This document shows, one piece after another, positions 1 through 5,299 of a DNA stretch of 6,059 nt. The position numbers and the translations under genes are program-made. The first letter of the stretch is position 1; the number at the start of each line of letters is the position of its first letter. Origin of the DNA: SAR324 cluster bacterium. GTDB lineage: Bacteria; SAR324; JACQKK01. The notes under the pieces are model-generated. The model did no database searches, had not been told where the DNA came from, and was given only the letters and a program-made list of their open reading frames with translations. Location of the stretch: positions 1 through 6,059 of the forward strand of contig JACZVE010000207.1 of NCBI GenBank assembly GCA_022572825.1. Direction: 5' to 3'.

Positions 1-1278
1 GACCTGACGCCGCTCGAAAGGGCCGAGGGCTACCAGCGGCTCATAGAGGGGTTCAACAGGACCCAGGAGGATCTTGCCCGTGTCCTTTGCAAGAGCCGCA
101 GTCACATCGCCAATACCCTGCGCCTGCTCAACCTGCCCCTGGCGATCAAGGAAATGCTGCAACAGGGAGAGCTGAGCGCCGGCCACGCCCGTGCGTTGCT
201 CAACGCCGAGCGGCCGCTCATCGTGTGCGGGGATAAGGTGGCCGCCTCGCAGGCCGTTGCGGAGCTGGTGCAGCTATCGGAGATGATCGGCGCCAGCGTC
301 TATAACGAGGTGCTGCCTTCCCGCATCAACTTCCCCACCGGCCATCCCCACTATCGGGATCGCGGCGCACAGGATCAGGCTTTGATCCGCGGTCTCATCG
401 GGGATGCGGACACCATTTTGCTGATCGGCGGCCAATTTTTCGAGGAGGTGTGGTACGTCGACACCTCGCCCTTCCCCGACGAGGCGGTGCTGATTCAGAT
501 CGATTCTTCCCCGCTCAATCTGGCCCGCAATTACCCGGTACATTGCGGTCTGGTCGGCGACCCGAAACTCGCTCTGCAGGCGCTCATCGCGGAGATTGCC
601 GGCCGCGCCGGCCCTGCCTTCAAGGAGGCAGCCGCGGCGCGGCGCAAGGCGCTGGAGCAGCTGAAATCCGAGGAGATGGAGCGGCAAAAGGCCCGCGCGG
701 AGAACACCTGGAACCATTCACCGATGTCTCCCGCCCGATTGATGGTGGAGCTCAAATCCGCGCTGCCCGCGGGTGTGACCATCGCGGCGGAGGCCATCAC
801 AGCGGGTGCGGACCTGACGCGTACCCTCCACTTCGATGATCCCAGCGACTATCTCGCCTCACGCGGCGGAGGCATCGGCCAGGGCCTGCCCAGCGCCATC
901 GGACTCAAGCTGGCCTATCCGGAGCGTCCGGTGCTGGCCATATCGGGTGACGGGTCGTCCCTCTACACCATCCAGTCGCTGTGGAGCGCGGCTCACCACA
1001 GGATTCCGGTGGTCTTCATCATCCTTAACAATAAAACCTATCGCATCTTGAAATTGAACATGAATCGCTACCGTAGCCAAGCCGGGTTGGGCGGCGAACG
1101 AGCGTACCCGCACATGGACCTGACCGATCCCGATCTGGACTACGTGAGCCTGGCGGCAGGGTTCGGAATGGCTGGCAAAGCGGTTTCCAGGCCCGAGGAG
1201 GTCGCGCCGGCGGTGCGGGAGGCCTTTGTGGCCGGGGTGCCTTACCTGCTGGACATACGGGTCAGTGGCGACATCTGA
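1..1278 (+). CDS. ParB DNA-binding region fused in frame to a thiamine-diphosphate enzyme lacking its PYR domain (5' partial)
   Basis: The frame is open from the window's first base, so the true start is upstream; 425 residues are visible. Residues 1-68 look like the central part of a ParB/Spo0J chromosome or plasmid partition protein: a DLTPLERAEGY segment, a helix-turn-helix at about 21-46 (TQEDLA...KSRSHIANTLRLL), then LSAGHARALL. From about residue 69 (ERPLIVCGDK) it reads as the central domain of a thiamine-diphosphate (ThDP) enzyme of the benzoylformate decarboxylase/acetolactate synthase superfamily, followed by the PP domain from about 242. The PP domain has RGGGIGQG at 288-295 and the metal/ThDP-binding motif GDGS (316-319) to NN (343-344). 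The PYR domain of about 170-180 residues, which carries the catalytic glutamate of this superfamily, is absent, as is the ParB C-terminal dimerisation domain. The ATG at 154 lies inside the ParB helix-turn-helix and is not a credible start. The product is probably not an active decarboxylase by itself. Domain calls are confident; whether the join exists in the organism is not. Confidence 0.85.
   Translation, partial: DLTPLERAEGYQRLIEGFNRTQEDLARVLCKSRSHIANTLRLLNLPLAIKEMLQQGELSAGHARALLNAERPLIVCGDKVAASQAVAELVQLSEMIGASVYNEVLPSRINFPTGHPHYRDRGAQDQALIRGLIGDADTILLIGGQFFEEVWYVDTSPFPDEAVLIQIDSSPLNLARNYPVHCGLVGDPKLALQALIAEIAGRAGPAFKEAAAARRKALEQLKSEEMERQKARAENTWNHSPMSPARLMVELKSALPAGVTIAAEAITAGADLTRTLHFDDPSDYLASRGGGIGQGLPSAIGLKLAYPERPVLAISGDGSSLYTIQSLWSAAHHRIPVVFIILNNKTYRILKLNMNRYRSQAGLGGERAYPHMDLTDPDLDYVSLAAGFGMAGKAVSRPEEVAPAVREAFVAGVPYLLDIRVSGDI
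190..216 (+). other. Junction between ParB-like and thiamine-enzyme-like sequence
   Basis: The protein changes family between residues 64 and 72 of the visible frame. On the left, GHARALL is the typical ParB helix after the helix-turn-helix. On the right, RPLIVCGDKVA is the typical opening strand of a ThDP-enzyme central domain. The linking residues LNAE would fit either family, so the breakpoint may lie in short shared sequence. No insertion sequence, direct repeat, stop codon or frameshift is seen at the join. Confidence 0.65.
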
Positions 1279-1563
1279 GGAGTGATGGAGACCTCCATGA
1301 GTAGAGCACCGTAAGAATAGCGATGCCCTCGCGATTTCTTTCACTTGTTGCGTGGAACCAGCGGGCCTCGCAACCGCTTTTGCTGGTCAGGCTGCCCTTA
1401 TCCGCGGTGTCTTTACAACAGGAGAGGGGCAACCAGTACGGAATAACCTGGAGGGATGCCGTCGGCCCTCCCGGCTCCGGCCGTTAAGGCCGGTGCGGTG
1501 CGAGGGTAATCGGCGCGAGCGGCACGCTCGGGCAGGCCGGCTGGGCGGCCGGCGTCTGGCCGC
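1279..1563. other. Non-coding gap between convergent genes
   Basis: No believable gene is seen here. The open frame from 1352 to 1585 (+) begins with GTG, has no clear ribosome binding site and gives a low-complexity Arg/Gly/Ala-rich product. The left end holds a 14-nt dyad (ATGGAG, two bases, CTCCAT; 1285-1298). The right end, 1450-1553, holds four short GC-rich hairpins. The gap separates the stop codons of the ParB/thiamine-enzyme frame (+) and the membrane protein gene (-). Confidence 0.6.
1450..1553. terminator. Cluster of GC hairpins, possible two-way transcription end
   Basis: Four inverted repeats follow one another: GGAGGG/CCCTCC (1450-1455 and 1466-1471), CCGGCC-GTTAA-GGCCGG (1477-1493), CGAGC/GCTCG (1516-1530) and GCCGGC/GCCGGC (1536-1553). 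They lie between two convergent genes, and the last begins about 10 bases past the stop codon of the membrane protein gene. None is followed by a T-tract on either strand, so they are not classic intrinsic terminators. The terminator role is inferred from position only. Confidence 0.35.
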
Positions 1564-2034
1564 TCAGCTGATGCTGGGAAGATAATTCAGTTGCACCCCG
1601 AAGGAGGCGGCCACCAGGCCCACCAGCAGCCCGTATACGACGTGGGCCACGAGATGGGCGACGGCCACGCCCATTCCCGCGTTCTGAAAGCGTGGCAGGG
1701 GATGGTGTTCCGCCACGAGCACGACCAGCATGAAGCTGACCACCAGTCCGTGCGCGAATCCGGTTACCAGGCCCAGCAGCACGTAATGCTGGAATTCGGC
1801 GATCGGCAGGGTGCTCCAGACGCTTATGTAGAGAAAGGCGAAGACGATACCGGAAAAGAATTGGATAACCAGACCAATGGGCATCGCGTTTTGCTCGTTG
1901 CGCGTGACGATGCTGCCGATGGCCCGGACCATGTCGGCTTCCGCGAGACCCCTCCATTGGATGATATATAAAGCGACGCACATGGCCGCAGTAGCGATGA
2001 TTCCGGCCAGAATTGTCTGAAGAATCTCGATCAT
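1564..2034 (-). CDS. Small integral membrane protein, about four helices, unknown function
   Basis: This is a 156-residue hydrophobic protein. Likely membrane segments are at about 4-27, 52-73, 84-108 and 120-145, joined by short polar loops such as TRNEQN (44-49) and AEHHPLPRFQN (108-118). Histidines recur at or near membrane segments (H83, H95, H110, H111, H127, H131), including the motif AHLVAHVVYGLLVG near the C-terminus. No signal peptide separate from the first helix and no enzymatic motif are seen. I do not recognise the family with certainty; it resembles small DUF-type membrane proteins of Proteobacteria with a conserved AH(x)VYG(x)xxG helix. The ATG at 2034 is chosen because AGGAG lies 8 bases upstream. 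A TTG start 12 codons further upstream is possible but has no comparable ribosome binding site. The gene stands alone, 239 bp downstream of the reductase stop codon on the same strand, with its own promoter-like sequence. Confidence 0.7.
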   Translation of the reverse strand: MIEILQTILAGIIATAAMCVALYIIQWRGLAEADMVRAIGSIVTRNEQNAMPIGLVIQFFSGIVFAFLYISVWSTLPIAEFQHYVLLGLVTGFAHGLVVSFMLVVLVAEHHPLPRFQNAGMGVAVAHLVAHVVYGLLVGLVAASFGVQLNYLPSIS

Positions 2035-2042
2035 AAGCCCTG

Positions 2043-2047
2043 CTCCT
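2043..2047 (-). promoter_or_regulatory. Ribosome binding site deciding the membrane protein start
   Basis: AGGAG on the minus strand, 8 bases before the ATG at 2034. It supports a 156-residue product over the longer reading from the TTG at 2070. Confidence 0.75.
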
Positions 2048-2132
2048 ATTCCCGCAAGGACCGCAGCCAAGCCCGGAATCGCGACTTACGGGTATAAACG
2101 TATGCGACGGCCCGTGGTCCAACCCGGCCGTT

Positions 2133-2138
2133 ATTATA
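2133..2138 (-). promoter_or_regulatory. Candidate -10 box (TATAAT) for the membrane protein gene
   Basis: A perfect TATAAT on the minus strand in a short AT-rich island within GC-rich DNA, about 100 bases before the membrane protein ATG. The bases 16-18 upstream (around GCTTTT) match a -35 TTGACA box poorly, so the promoter would be weak or activator-dependent. A second TATAAT, on the plus strand at 2167-2172, faces the other way and has no plus-strand gene behind it. Confidence 0.4.
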
Positions 2139-2273
2139 CTGCACTTACCCGGGGAAAAGCGATGTATATAATCTTACGCCCCACGCACCTTGTGAAAGAA
2201 CGGCGCCACCGTACCTTCGTCAGGCGATCGGGTATGCCCCGCTATCCTGCACCGTTCCGGTGGGCGTCATTGC

Positions 2274-3017
2274 CTAGCTAAAATAAAGGCCCCCATTGAC
2301 GTTGAGGGTCTGGCCGGTGACATAGCCGTTGCGGGCCAGCGTCACCACCACGTCCGCGTGCTCTTCGGGTGTGCCGAAGCGGCCGAGGGGCACCAGCTCT
2401 GGCCGTAAATTGGGATTGCCGAGCACCATTTCCGTCTCGATGAGGGCCGGCGCCACTGCGTTGACCGTGATCCGCTCCTTCACCAGCACCGTGGCGTAAG
2501 CGTGGGTGAGCCCCAGCATGCCCGCTTTGGAGGCCGAGTAATGGGGCCCGACAAAGCCGCCCACCTGCGCGGCCAGCGAGGAGATATTGATGATGCGCCC
2601 CCAACGCCGCCCGCGCATCCCCGGCAGCACTTCCTGACAGCAGAGAAAGGCCGATTTCAGGTTTACGTCGATCGACGCGTCCCAATCGGCCTCGGTGATC
2701 TCCTCGATCTTCTTCGGGCGGGCAATACCGGCGTTGTTGACGAGAATGTCGACCGGGCCCAGCGCCGCTTCCACCTCGCGCACCATGGCGGCGACCTGGG
2801 CTGCCTGTGACACGTCCGCTTGCACAACCAGGGCTCTGCGGCCTGCCGTCTCGATGCGAGCGCGCGTCTCCTCGGCGTCGTCCGCGCGGGTAGCATAGTT
2901 AACGGCGACGTCCGCACCCACGTCGGCCAGGGCGGTGCAGATCGCCCGGCCCAATCCGCGGCTACCGCCGGTGACCAGCGCAACGCGGCCCGTGATGTCG
3001 GTGCGATCAGCGCCCAT
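2274..3017 (-). CDS. SDR-family NAD(P)-dependent oxidoreductase, FabG-like
   Basis: A 247-residue classical short-chain dehydrogenase/reductase, the usual length for the family. Seen: the nucleotide-binding loop TGGSRGLG (16-23), NNAG (94-97), and an Asn-Ser-Tyr-Lys catalytic set at N119, S147, Y160 and K164 (YSASKAG). The ending LNVNGGLYF resembles 3-oxoacyl-ACP reductases. An Arg (R44) just after the second beta strand (VNYATRADD) is consistent with NADPH preference. It probably reduces a ketone or oxidises an alcohol in the cytoplasm; 3-oxoacyl-ACP or acyl-CoA reduction is one possibility, but the substrate cannot be read from sequence. The ATG at 3017 is chosen because GGAGGAG lies 10 bases upstream and the Rossmann fold begins at residue 10. 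The frame continues upstream to 3482, but that stretch is the synthetase gene read in another frame. The start overlaps the synthetase end by 11 nt, which suggests translational coupling. Confidence 0.9.
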   Translation of the reverse strand: MGADRTDITGRVALVTGGSRGLGRAICTALADVGADVAVNYATRADDAEETRARIETAGRRALVVQADVSQAAQVAAMVREVEAALGPVDILVNNAGIARPKKIEEITEADWDASIDVNLKSAFLCCQEVLPGMRGRRWGRIINISSLAAQVGGFVGPHYSASKAGMLGLTHAYATVLVKERITVNAVAPALIETEMVLGNPNLRPELVPLGRFGTPEEHADVVVTLARNGYVTGQTLNVNGGLYFS

Positions 3018-4440
3018 CGGAAGTCCGCTCCTCCGCACCGGGGAATGATTCCTCTCCCGACGCCGCGAGGCGATCGGTGATGTAGCGGGCGAGCTGGTCG
3101 AAGGCGACGCGATCCTGCTCCATGCTGTCACGCAGGCGCACCGTAGCCGCGTGGTCGTCCAGGGAGTCGAAATCCACCGTGACGCAGAACGGTGTACCGA
3201 TCTCGTCCTGCCGCCGATAGCGGCGGCCGATGCTGCCCGCCTCGTCGTACTCGCAGACAAAACTCCGGCGCAGCCCATCGAACACATTGAGGGCGGCCTC
3301 CTCCAGCTTTTTCGAAAGCGGCAGGACTCCCACCTGCACCGGCGCCAGCCGGTGATTGAGACCGAGCACGACGCGCTTTTCGCCGCGCACCTCCTCCTCG
3401 CGATAGGCATCGCAGAGGAAGGCCAGCGCCAGCCGATCCACGCCGAGGGCGGGCTCGATGACATGGGGCAGGTACTTTTCACCGGTGACGGGATCTACGT
3501 AGGCCAACTCCTTCTTGGCATGTTCCTGGTGCTGGGCCAGGTCGAAATCGCCCCGATGAGCGATGCCCCACAGCTCGCCCCAGCCGAACGGAAAGCGGTA
3601 CTCGATATCCGTGGTGGCCTGGCTGTAATGCGACAGTTCGGCGGGGGTGTGATCGCGCATCTTCACGTTGTCCGGCTGCATGCCCAAGGCCAGCAGCCAG
3701 TCCATGCAGAAGTTCTTCCAGTGGGCGAACCACTCGGCGGCCTCGGATTGATGGCAGAAGAACTCCAGTTCCATCTGCTCGAACTCGCGCGTGCGGAAGA
3801 TGAAGTTGCCCGGCGTGATCTCATTGCGGAAGGCCTTGCCGATCTGTCCGATGCCGAAGGGCACCTTCTGGCGTGTGGTGGTGGCAACGTTCTTGAAGTT
3901 CACGAACATGCCCTGCGCCGTTTCTGGGCGCAGATAGACCGTGGACGCCGAATCTTCGGTGACGCCGACGAAGGTCTTGAACATCAGGTTGAACTGGCGG
4001 ATCGGTGTGTAGTCCAGCGCGCCGCAGTGCGGGCAGCGGATCTTTTTTTCCACCAGCAACGCCTCCATGTCCCGCTCGCTCAATGCGGCGGCCTGGGTGG
4101 GGTCTTGCCCCCGCGCTTCCAGATGCGCCTCGATGAGCTTGTCGGCGCGATGGCGCGTATTGCACGTGCGGCAGTCGATCAGGGGGTCGGAGAAGCCGTC
4201 CAGGTGGCCCGAGGCGGCCCACACCTTCGGATTCATCAGGATTGCGCTGTCCAGTCCCACGACGTCCCGGCGATCCTGCACGAAATGCTTCCACCACAAC
4301 TGCTTGATGTTGTTCTTCAGCTCCACGCCCAGGGGGCCGTAATCCCAGGCGTTGGCCATGCCCCCGTATATTTCCGAGCCGGGATAGACGAAGCCCCGCC
4401 GCTTGGCCAGGGATACCAGTTGCTCCATTGTGAGGGACAT
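3007..4440 (-). CDS. glyQS: Glycine--tRNA ligase, single-chain (alpha2) class II type
   Basis: Charges tRNA-Gly with glycine using ATP, in the cytoplasm, as a homodimer in this family. The 477 residues are complete. Seen: the N-terminal SLAKRRGFVYPGSEIYGG (10-27); four cysteines C90, C93, C136 and C139 placed as a zinc site; RPETAQG (171-177); class II motif 2 with RNEITPGNFIFRTREFEQ (205-222); motif 3 EPALGVDR (329-336), where many relatives have EPSFGVDR; and an anticodon-binding domain from about 365 to 460 with GSIGRRYRRQDEIGTPF (402-418). A polar tail of about 17 residues follows. The ATG at 4440 gives the usual N-terminus; the frame runs 20 codons further up to a weaker start at 4500. 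The Shine-Dalgarno match before 4440 is poor. This is the archaeal/eukaryotic-like and Gram-positive form, not the GlyQ/GlyS alpha2beta2 form common in Proteobacteria. The symbol glyQS follows a common bacterial usage; glyS or glyRS is also used. Confidence 0.95.
   Translation of the reverse strand: MSLTMEQLVSLAKRRGFVYPGSEIYGGMANAWDYGPLGVELKNNIKQLWWKHFVQDRRDVVGLDSAILMNPKVWAASGHLDGFSDPLIDCRTCNTRHRADKLIEAHLEARGQDPTQAAALSERDMEALLVEKKIRCPHCGALDYTPIRQFNLMFKTFVGVTEDSASTVYLRPETAQGMFVNFKNVATTTRQKVPFGIGQIGKAFRNEITPGNFIFRTREFEQMELEFFCHQSEAAEWFAHWKNFCMDWLLALGMQPDNVKMRDHTPAELSHYSQATTDIEYRFPFGWGELWGIAHRGDFDLAQHQEHAKKELAYVDPVTGEKYLPHVIEPALGVDRLALAFLCDAYREEEVRGEKRVVLGLNHRLAPVQVGVLPLSKKLEEAALNVFDGLRRSFVCEYDEAGSIGRRYRRQDEIGTPFCVTVDFDSLDDHAATVRLRDSMEQDRVAFDQLARYITDRLAASGEESFPGAEERTSDGR
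3028..3034 (-). promoter_or_regulatory. Ribosome binding site of the SDR gene, inside the synthetase gene
   Basis: GGAGGAG on the minus strand, 10 bases before the SDR ATG and inside the last codons of the glycyl-tRNA synthetase. It decides the SDR start and supports coupled translation. Confidence 0.75.
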
Positions 4441-4441
4441 C

Positions 4442-4451
4442 GATCGCGATC
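4442..4451. repeat. 10-bp palindrome next to the glycyl-tRNA synthetase start
   Basis: GATCGCGATC is a perfect palindrome one base upstream of the synthetase ATG, where a Shine-Dalgarno site would normally lie. It could form a small structure in the mRNA leader or be chance in GC-rich DNA. Confidence 0.4.
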
Positions 4452-4538
4452 CGTCACGGCAATGGGTCACACGGTGCCCGCCTCTGAATCCTTTTCGCAA
4501 GCCGGCACACAGGCAATCAAAATAACTAGCACATCGGC

Positions 4539-4559
4539 GGGGAAAGGGGAGGGGTGGGG
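4539..4559 (+). promoter_or_regulatory. Four-tetrad G-quadruplex motif in the divergent intergenic region
   Basis: Four runs of exactly four G on the plus strand (4539-4542, 4546-4549, 4551-4554, 4556-4559) are separated by loops AAA, A and T. This fits the strictest intramolecular quadruplex rule, with four tetrads and very short loops. It lies about 100 bases upstream of the synthetase start (on its template strand) and about 200 bases upstream of the antitoxin start (on its coding strand). The motif is certain; its folding and effect on either gene are inference. Confidence 0.6.
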
Positions 4560-4587
4560 CGATAAGGATCCTGTTTATGCCGGGTCA

Positions 4588-4619
4588 CCGATATGGCGCG
4601 CCTTCCAGGCCGCCATCGG
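4588..4619 (+). repeat. Imperfect hairpin upstream of the toxin-antitoxin genes
   Basis: Arms ATGGCG (4593-4598) and CGCCAT (4611-4616) pair. Inside are GCC/GGC (4600-4602 and 4608-4610) around loop TTCCA; outside are CCG/CGG (4588-4590 and 4617-4619) after a two-base bulge. There is no T-tract, so it is not a standard terminator. If the antitoxin transcript starts upstream of it, it would fold in the leader. Confidence 0.35.
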
Positions 4620-4662
4620 GGGCAGCAGGGATTTGCCGGACGCGGCTAATAAAACGAAATTG

Positions 4663-4676
4663 TGACATAAATGTCA
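4663..4676. promoter_or_regulatory. 14-bp dyad, candidate autoregulatory operator of the toxin-antitoxin operon
   Basis: TGACAT, two A bases, ATGTCA: a perfect 6+6 inverted repeat about 80 bases before the antitoxin start, in the AT-rich stretch most likely to hold its promoter. Phd/YefM antitoxins are known to repress their own operons by binding short palindromes. I could not fix a convincing -35/-10 pair here: TTGTGA at 4660 is a possible -35 but no good -10 follows it. Confidence 0.5.
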
Positions 4677-4748
4677 TACCTGACAAAACTAACGAGAGAG
4701 TCCGGAACAGCAGCGATGCTCATCAGCCACAGAGTCACCTTCAATGAT

Positions 4749-4753
4749 GGAGG
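4749..4753 (+). promoter_or_regulatory. Ribosome binding site deciding the antitoxin GTG start
   Basis: GGAGG, four bases before the GTG at 4758. The spacing is slightly short but this is the best site ahead of any in-frame start, and it matches the family's N-terminus. Confidence 0.6.
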
Positions 4754-4757
4754 AAGC

Positions 4758-5081
4758 GTGAAACGCATCAAGACCAACAAGGCGCGGGACGAGTTCGGTT
4801 CGGTCGTCAATCGGGTCGCCTACGGCAAGGAGCGGATTATCCTGCAGCGGCGCAACAAGGATATGGCGGCGATGATTCCCATGGAGGACCTGCGCCTGCT
4901 GGAGCGGCTGATCGAGGCCGAGGAGGACCGCATCGACCTCGAGAAGGTGCGCAAGGCGATGGCCGAGCCTGGCGAAAACGTCCCTTACGAGCAAGTGAGA
5001 AAGGAGTTGGGTTTAGATGCCGTATCGCCTGGAGATGAGGCCCGCAGCCAGAAAGGCGCTAAACACGCTGCCAAGGGCTGA
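4758..5081 (+). CDS. Type II toxin-antitoxin system antitoxin, Phd/YefM family
   Basis: A 107-residue protein that would neutralise the downstream RelE-type toxin and probably repress the operon. The N-terminal half has the Phd/YefM pattern: IKTNKARDEFGSVVNRVAYG, then ERIILQRRNKDMAAMIPMEDLRLLE, where the family's DNA-binding and dimer fold lies. The charged C-terminal half (EAEEDRIDLEKVRKAMAEPG) would be the toxin-binding helix. The GTG at 4758 is chosen because GGAGG lies four bases upstream and the family normally begins just before this point. In-frame ATGs at 4716 and 4671 would add 14 or 29 residues without family similarity, and the latter lies inside the dyad. The last 21 or so residues (after RKELGL) are Ala/Lys/Gly-rich and are read through the first 65 bases of the toxin gene. 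This is a long overlap for such modules, and that tail may not be ancestral. Confidence 0.85.
   Translation: MKRIKTNKARDEFGSVVNRVAYGKERIILQRRNKDMAAMIPMEDLRLLERLIEAEEDRIDLEKVRKAMAEPGENVPYEQVRKELGLDAVSPGDEARSQKGAKHAAKG
5001..5006 (+). promoter_or_regulatory. Ribosome binding site of the toxin gene
   Basis: AAGGAG, 10 bases before the toxin ATG and inside the antitoxin reading frame. It supports independent or coupled initiation at 5017. Confidence 0.65.
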
Positions 5082-5274
5082 CGCCATCCGTATTGATGAA
5101 CGAATTCTGTGCCTGATGGAAAATCCCAGATCCCGCACCGCTATAAAATTAAAGGGAATCCGGGAAACGTACAGAATCCGGGTCGGCGATTATCGGGTTC
5201 TGTATCAAGTGCAGGACGAACAGCTCAGGGTAATCATCGTGGATATCGGCCACCGCAGGGAAATATACCGCTGA
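5017..5274 (+). CDS. Type II toxin-antitoxin system toxin, RelE/ParE superfamily
   Basis: An 85-residue protein, typical RelE length. It has the expected fold signature: an N-terminal helical region (PAARKALNTLPRADAIRIDERI), then KLKG (44-47), YRIRVGDYRVLYQV (52-65) and VIIVDIGHRREIYR to the C-terminus. The basic residues K44, K46, R53, R60, R80 and R81, and the near-terminal Y84, fall where RelE-type ribosome-dependent mRNA interferases carry catalytic lysines, arginines and a tyrosine. It therefore probably cleaves mRNA at the ribosome rather than poisoning gyrase as ParE does, but this assignment is by motif only. AAGGAG lies 10 bases before the ATG. It overlaps the antitoxin frame by 65 nt, so the two are translated from one message. 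Its middle part is more AT-rich than the neighbouring genes, which fits the mobile habit of such modules. Confidence 0.88.
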   Translation: MPYRLEMRPAARKALNTLPRADAIRIDERILCLMENPRSRTAIKLKGIRETYRIRVGDYRVLYQVQDEQLRVIIVDIGHRREIYR

Positions 5275-5299
5275 CCGGCCTAAAGCCCGCCGCCCGTCT

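Larger units (their letters stand above)
2035..2273. other. Intergenic region between reductase and membrane protein genes
   Basis: About 240 bases without a gene. Besides the two TATAAT boxes and the ribosome binding site, it holds a small hairpin CACCG-TTC-CGGTG (2250-2262) just past the reductase stop codon. That hairpin has no T-tract, so termination there is uncertain. Confidence 0.5.

Noticed and set aside
154..1278. Treating the thiamine-enzyme gene as starting at the ATG at 154
   Set aside because: This ATG lies just after the ParB helix-turn-helix, the frame is open upstream with clear ParB similarity, and no good ribosome binding site precedes it.
1352..1585. Plus-strand open frame of 77 codons after the chimeric gene
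   Set aside because: Starts with GTG, has no convincing ribosome binding site, gives an Arg-rich low-complexity product and runs into the convergent membrane protein gene.
1484..2122. A 212-codon minus-strand frame overlapping the membrane protein gene
   Set aside because: It is another frame of the same DNA with an Arg/Gly/Pro-rich product. The alternative frame gives a clean four-helix membrane protein with a good ribosome binding site.
3018..3482. Upstream extension of the SDR frame to a 402-residue protein
   Set aside because: The added 155 residues are the synthetase gene read in another frame (Ser/Arg/Trp-rich, no domain). A strong ribosome binding site fixes the SDR start at 3017.
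4470..4483. On the minus strand, AGGCGGGCACCGTG resembles the T-box core AGGGTGGNACCGCG upstream of the glycyl-tRNA synthetase
   Set aside because: The bases that must pair with the tRNA end do not fit (GGGC instead of TGGA for tRNA-Gly). I saw no specifier loop or terminator with a T-tract, and T-boxes are rare outside Gram-positive lineages. Likely chance in GC-rich sequence.
3151..4665. A 504-codon open frame on the plus strand, fully opposite the glycyl-tRNA synthetase
   Set aside because: It is the antisense of a strongly conserved gene. Long antisense frames are common in GC-rich codon usage, and the product shows no recognisable domain.
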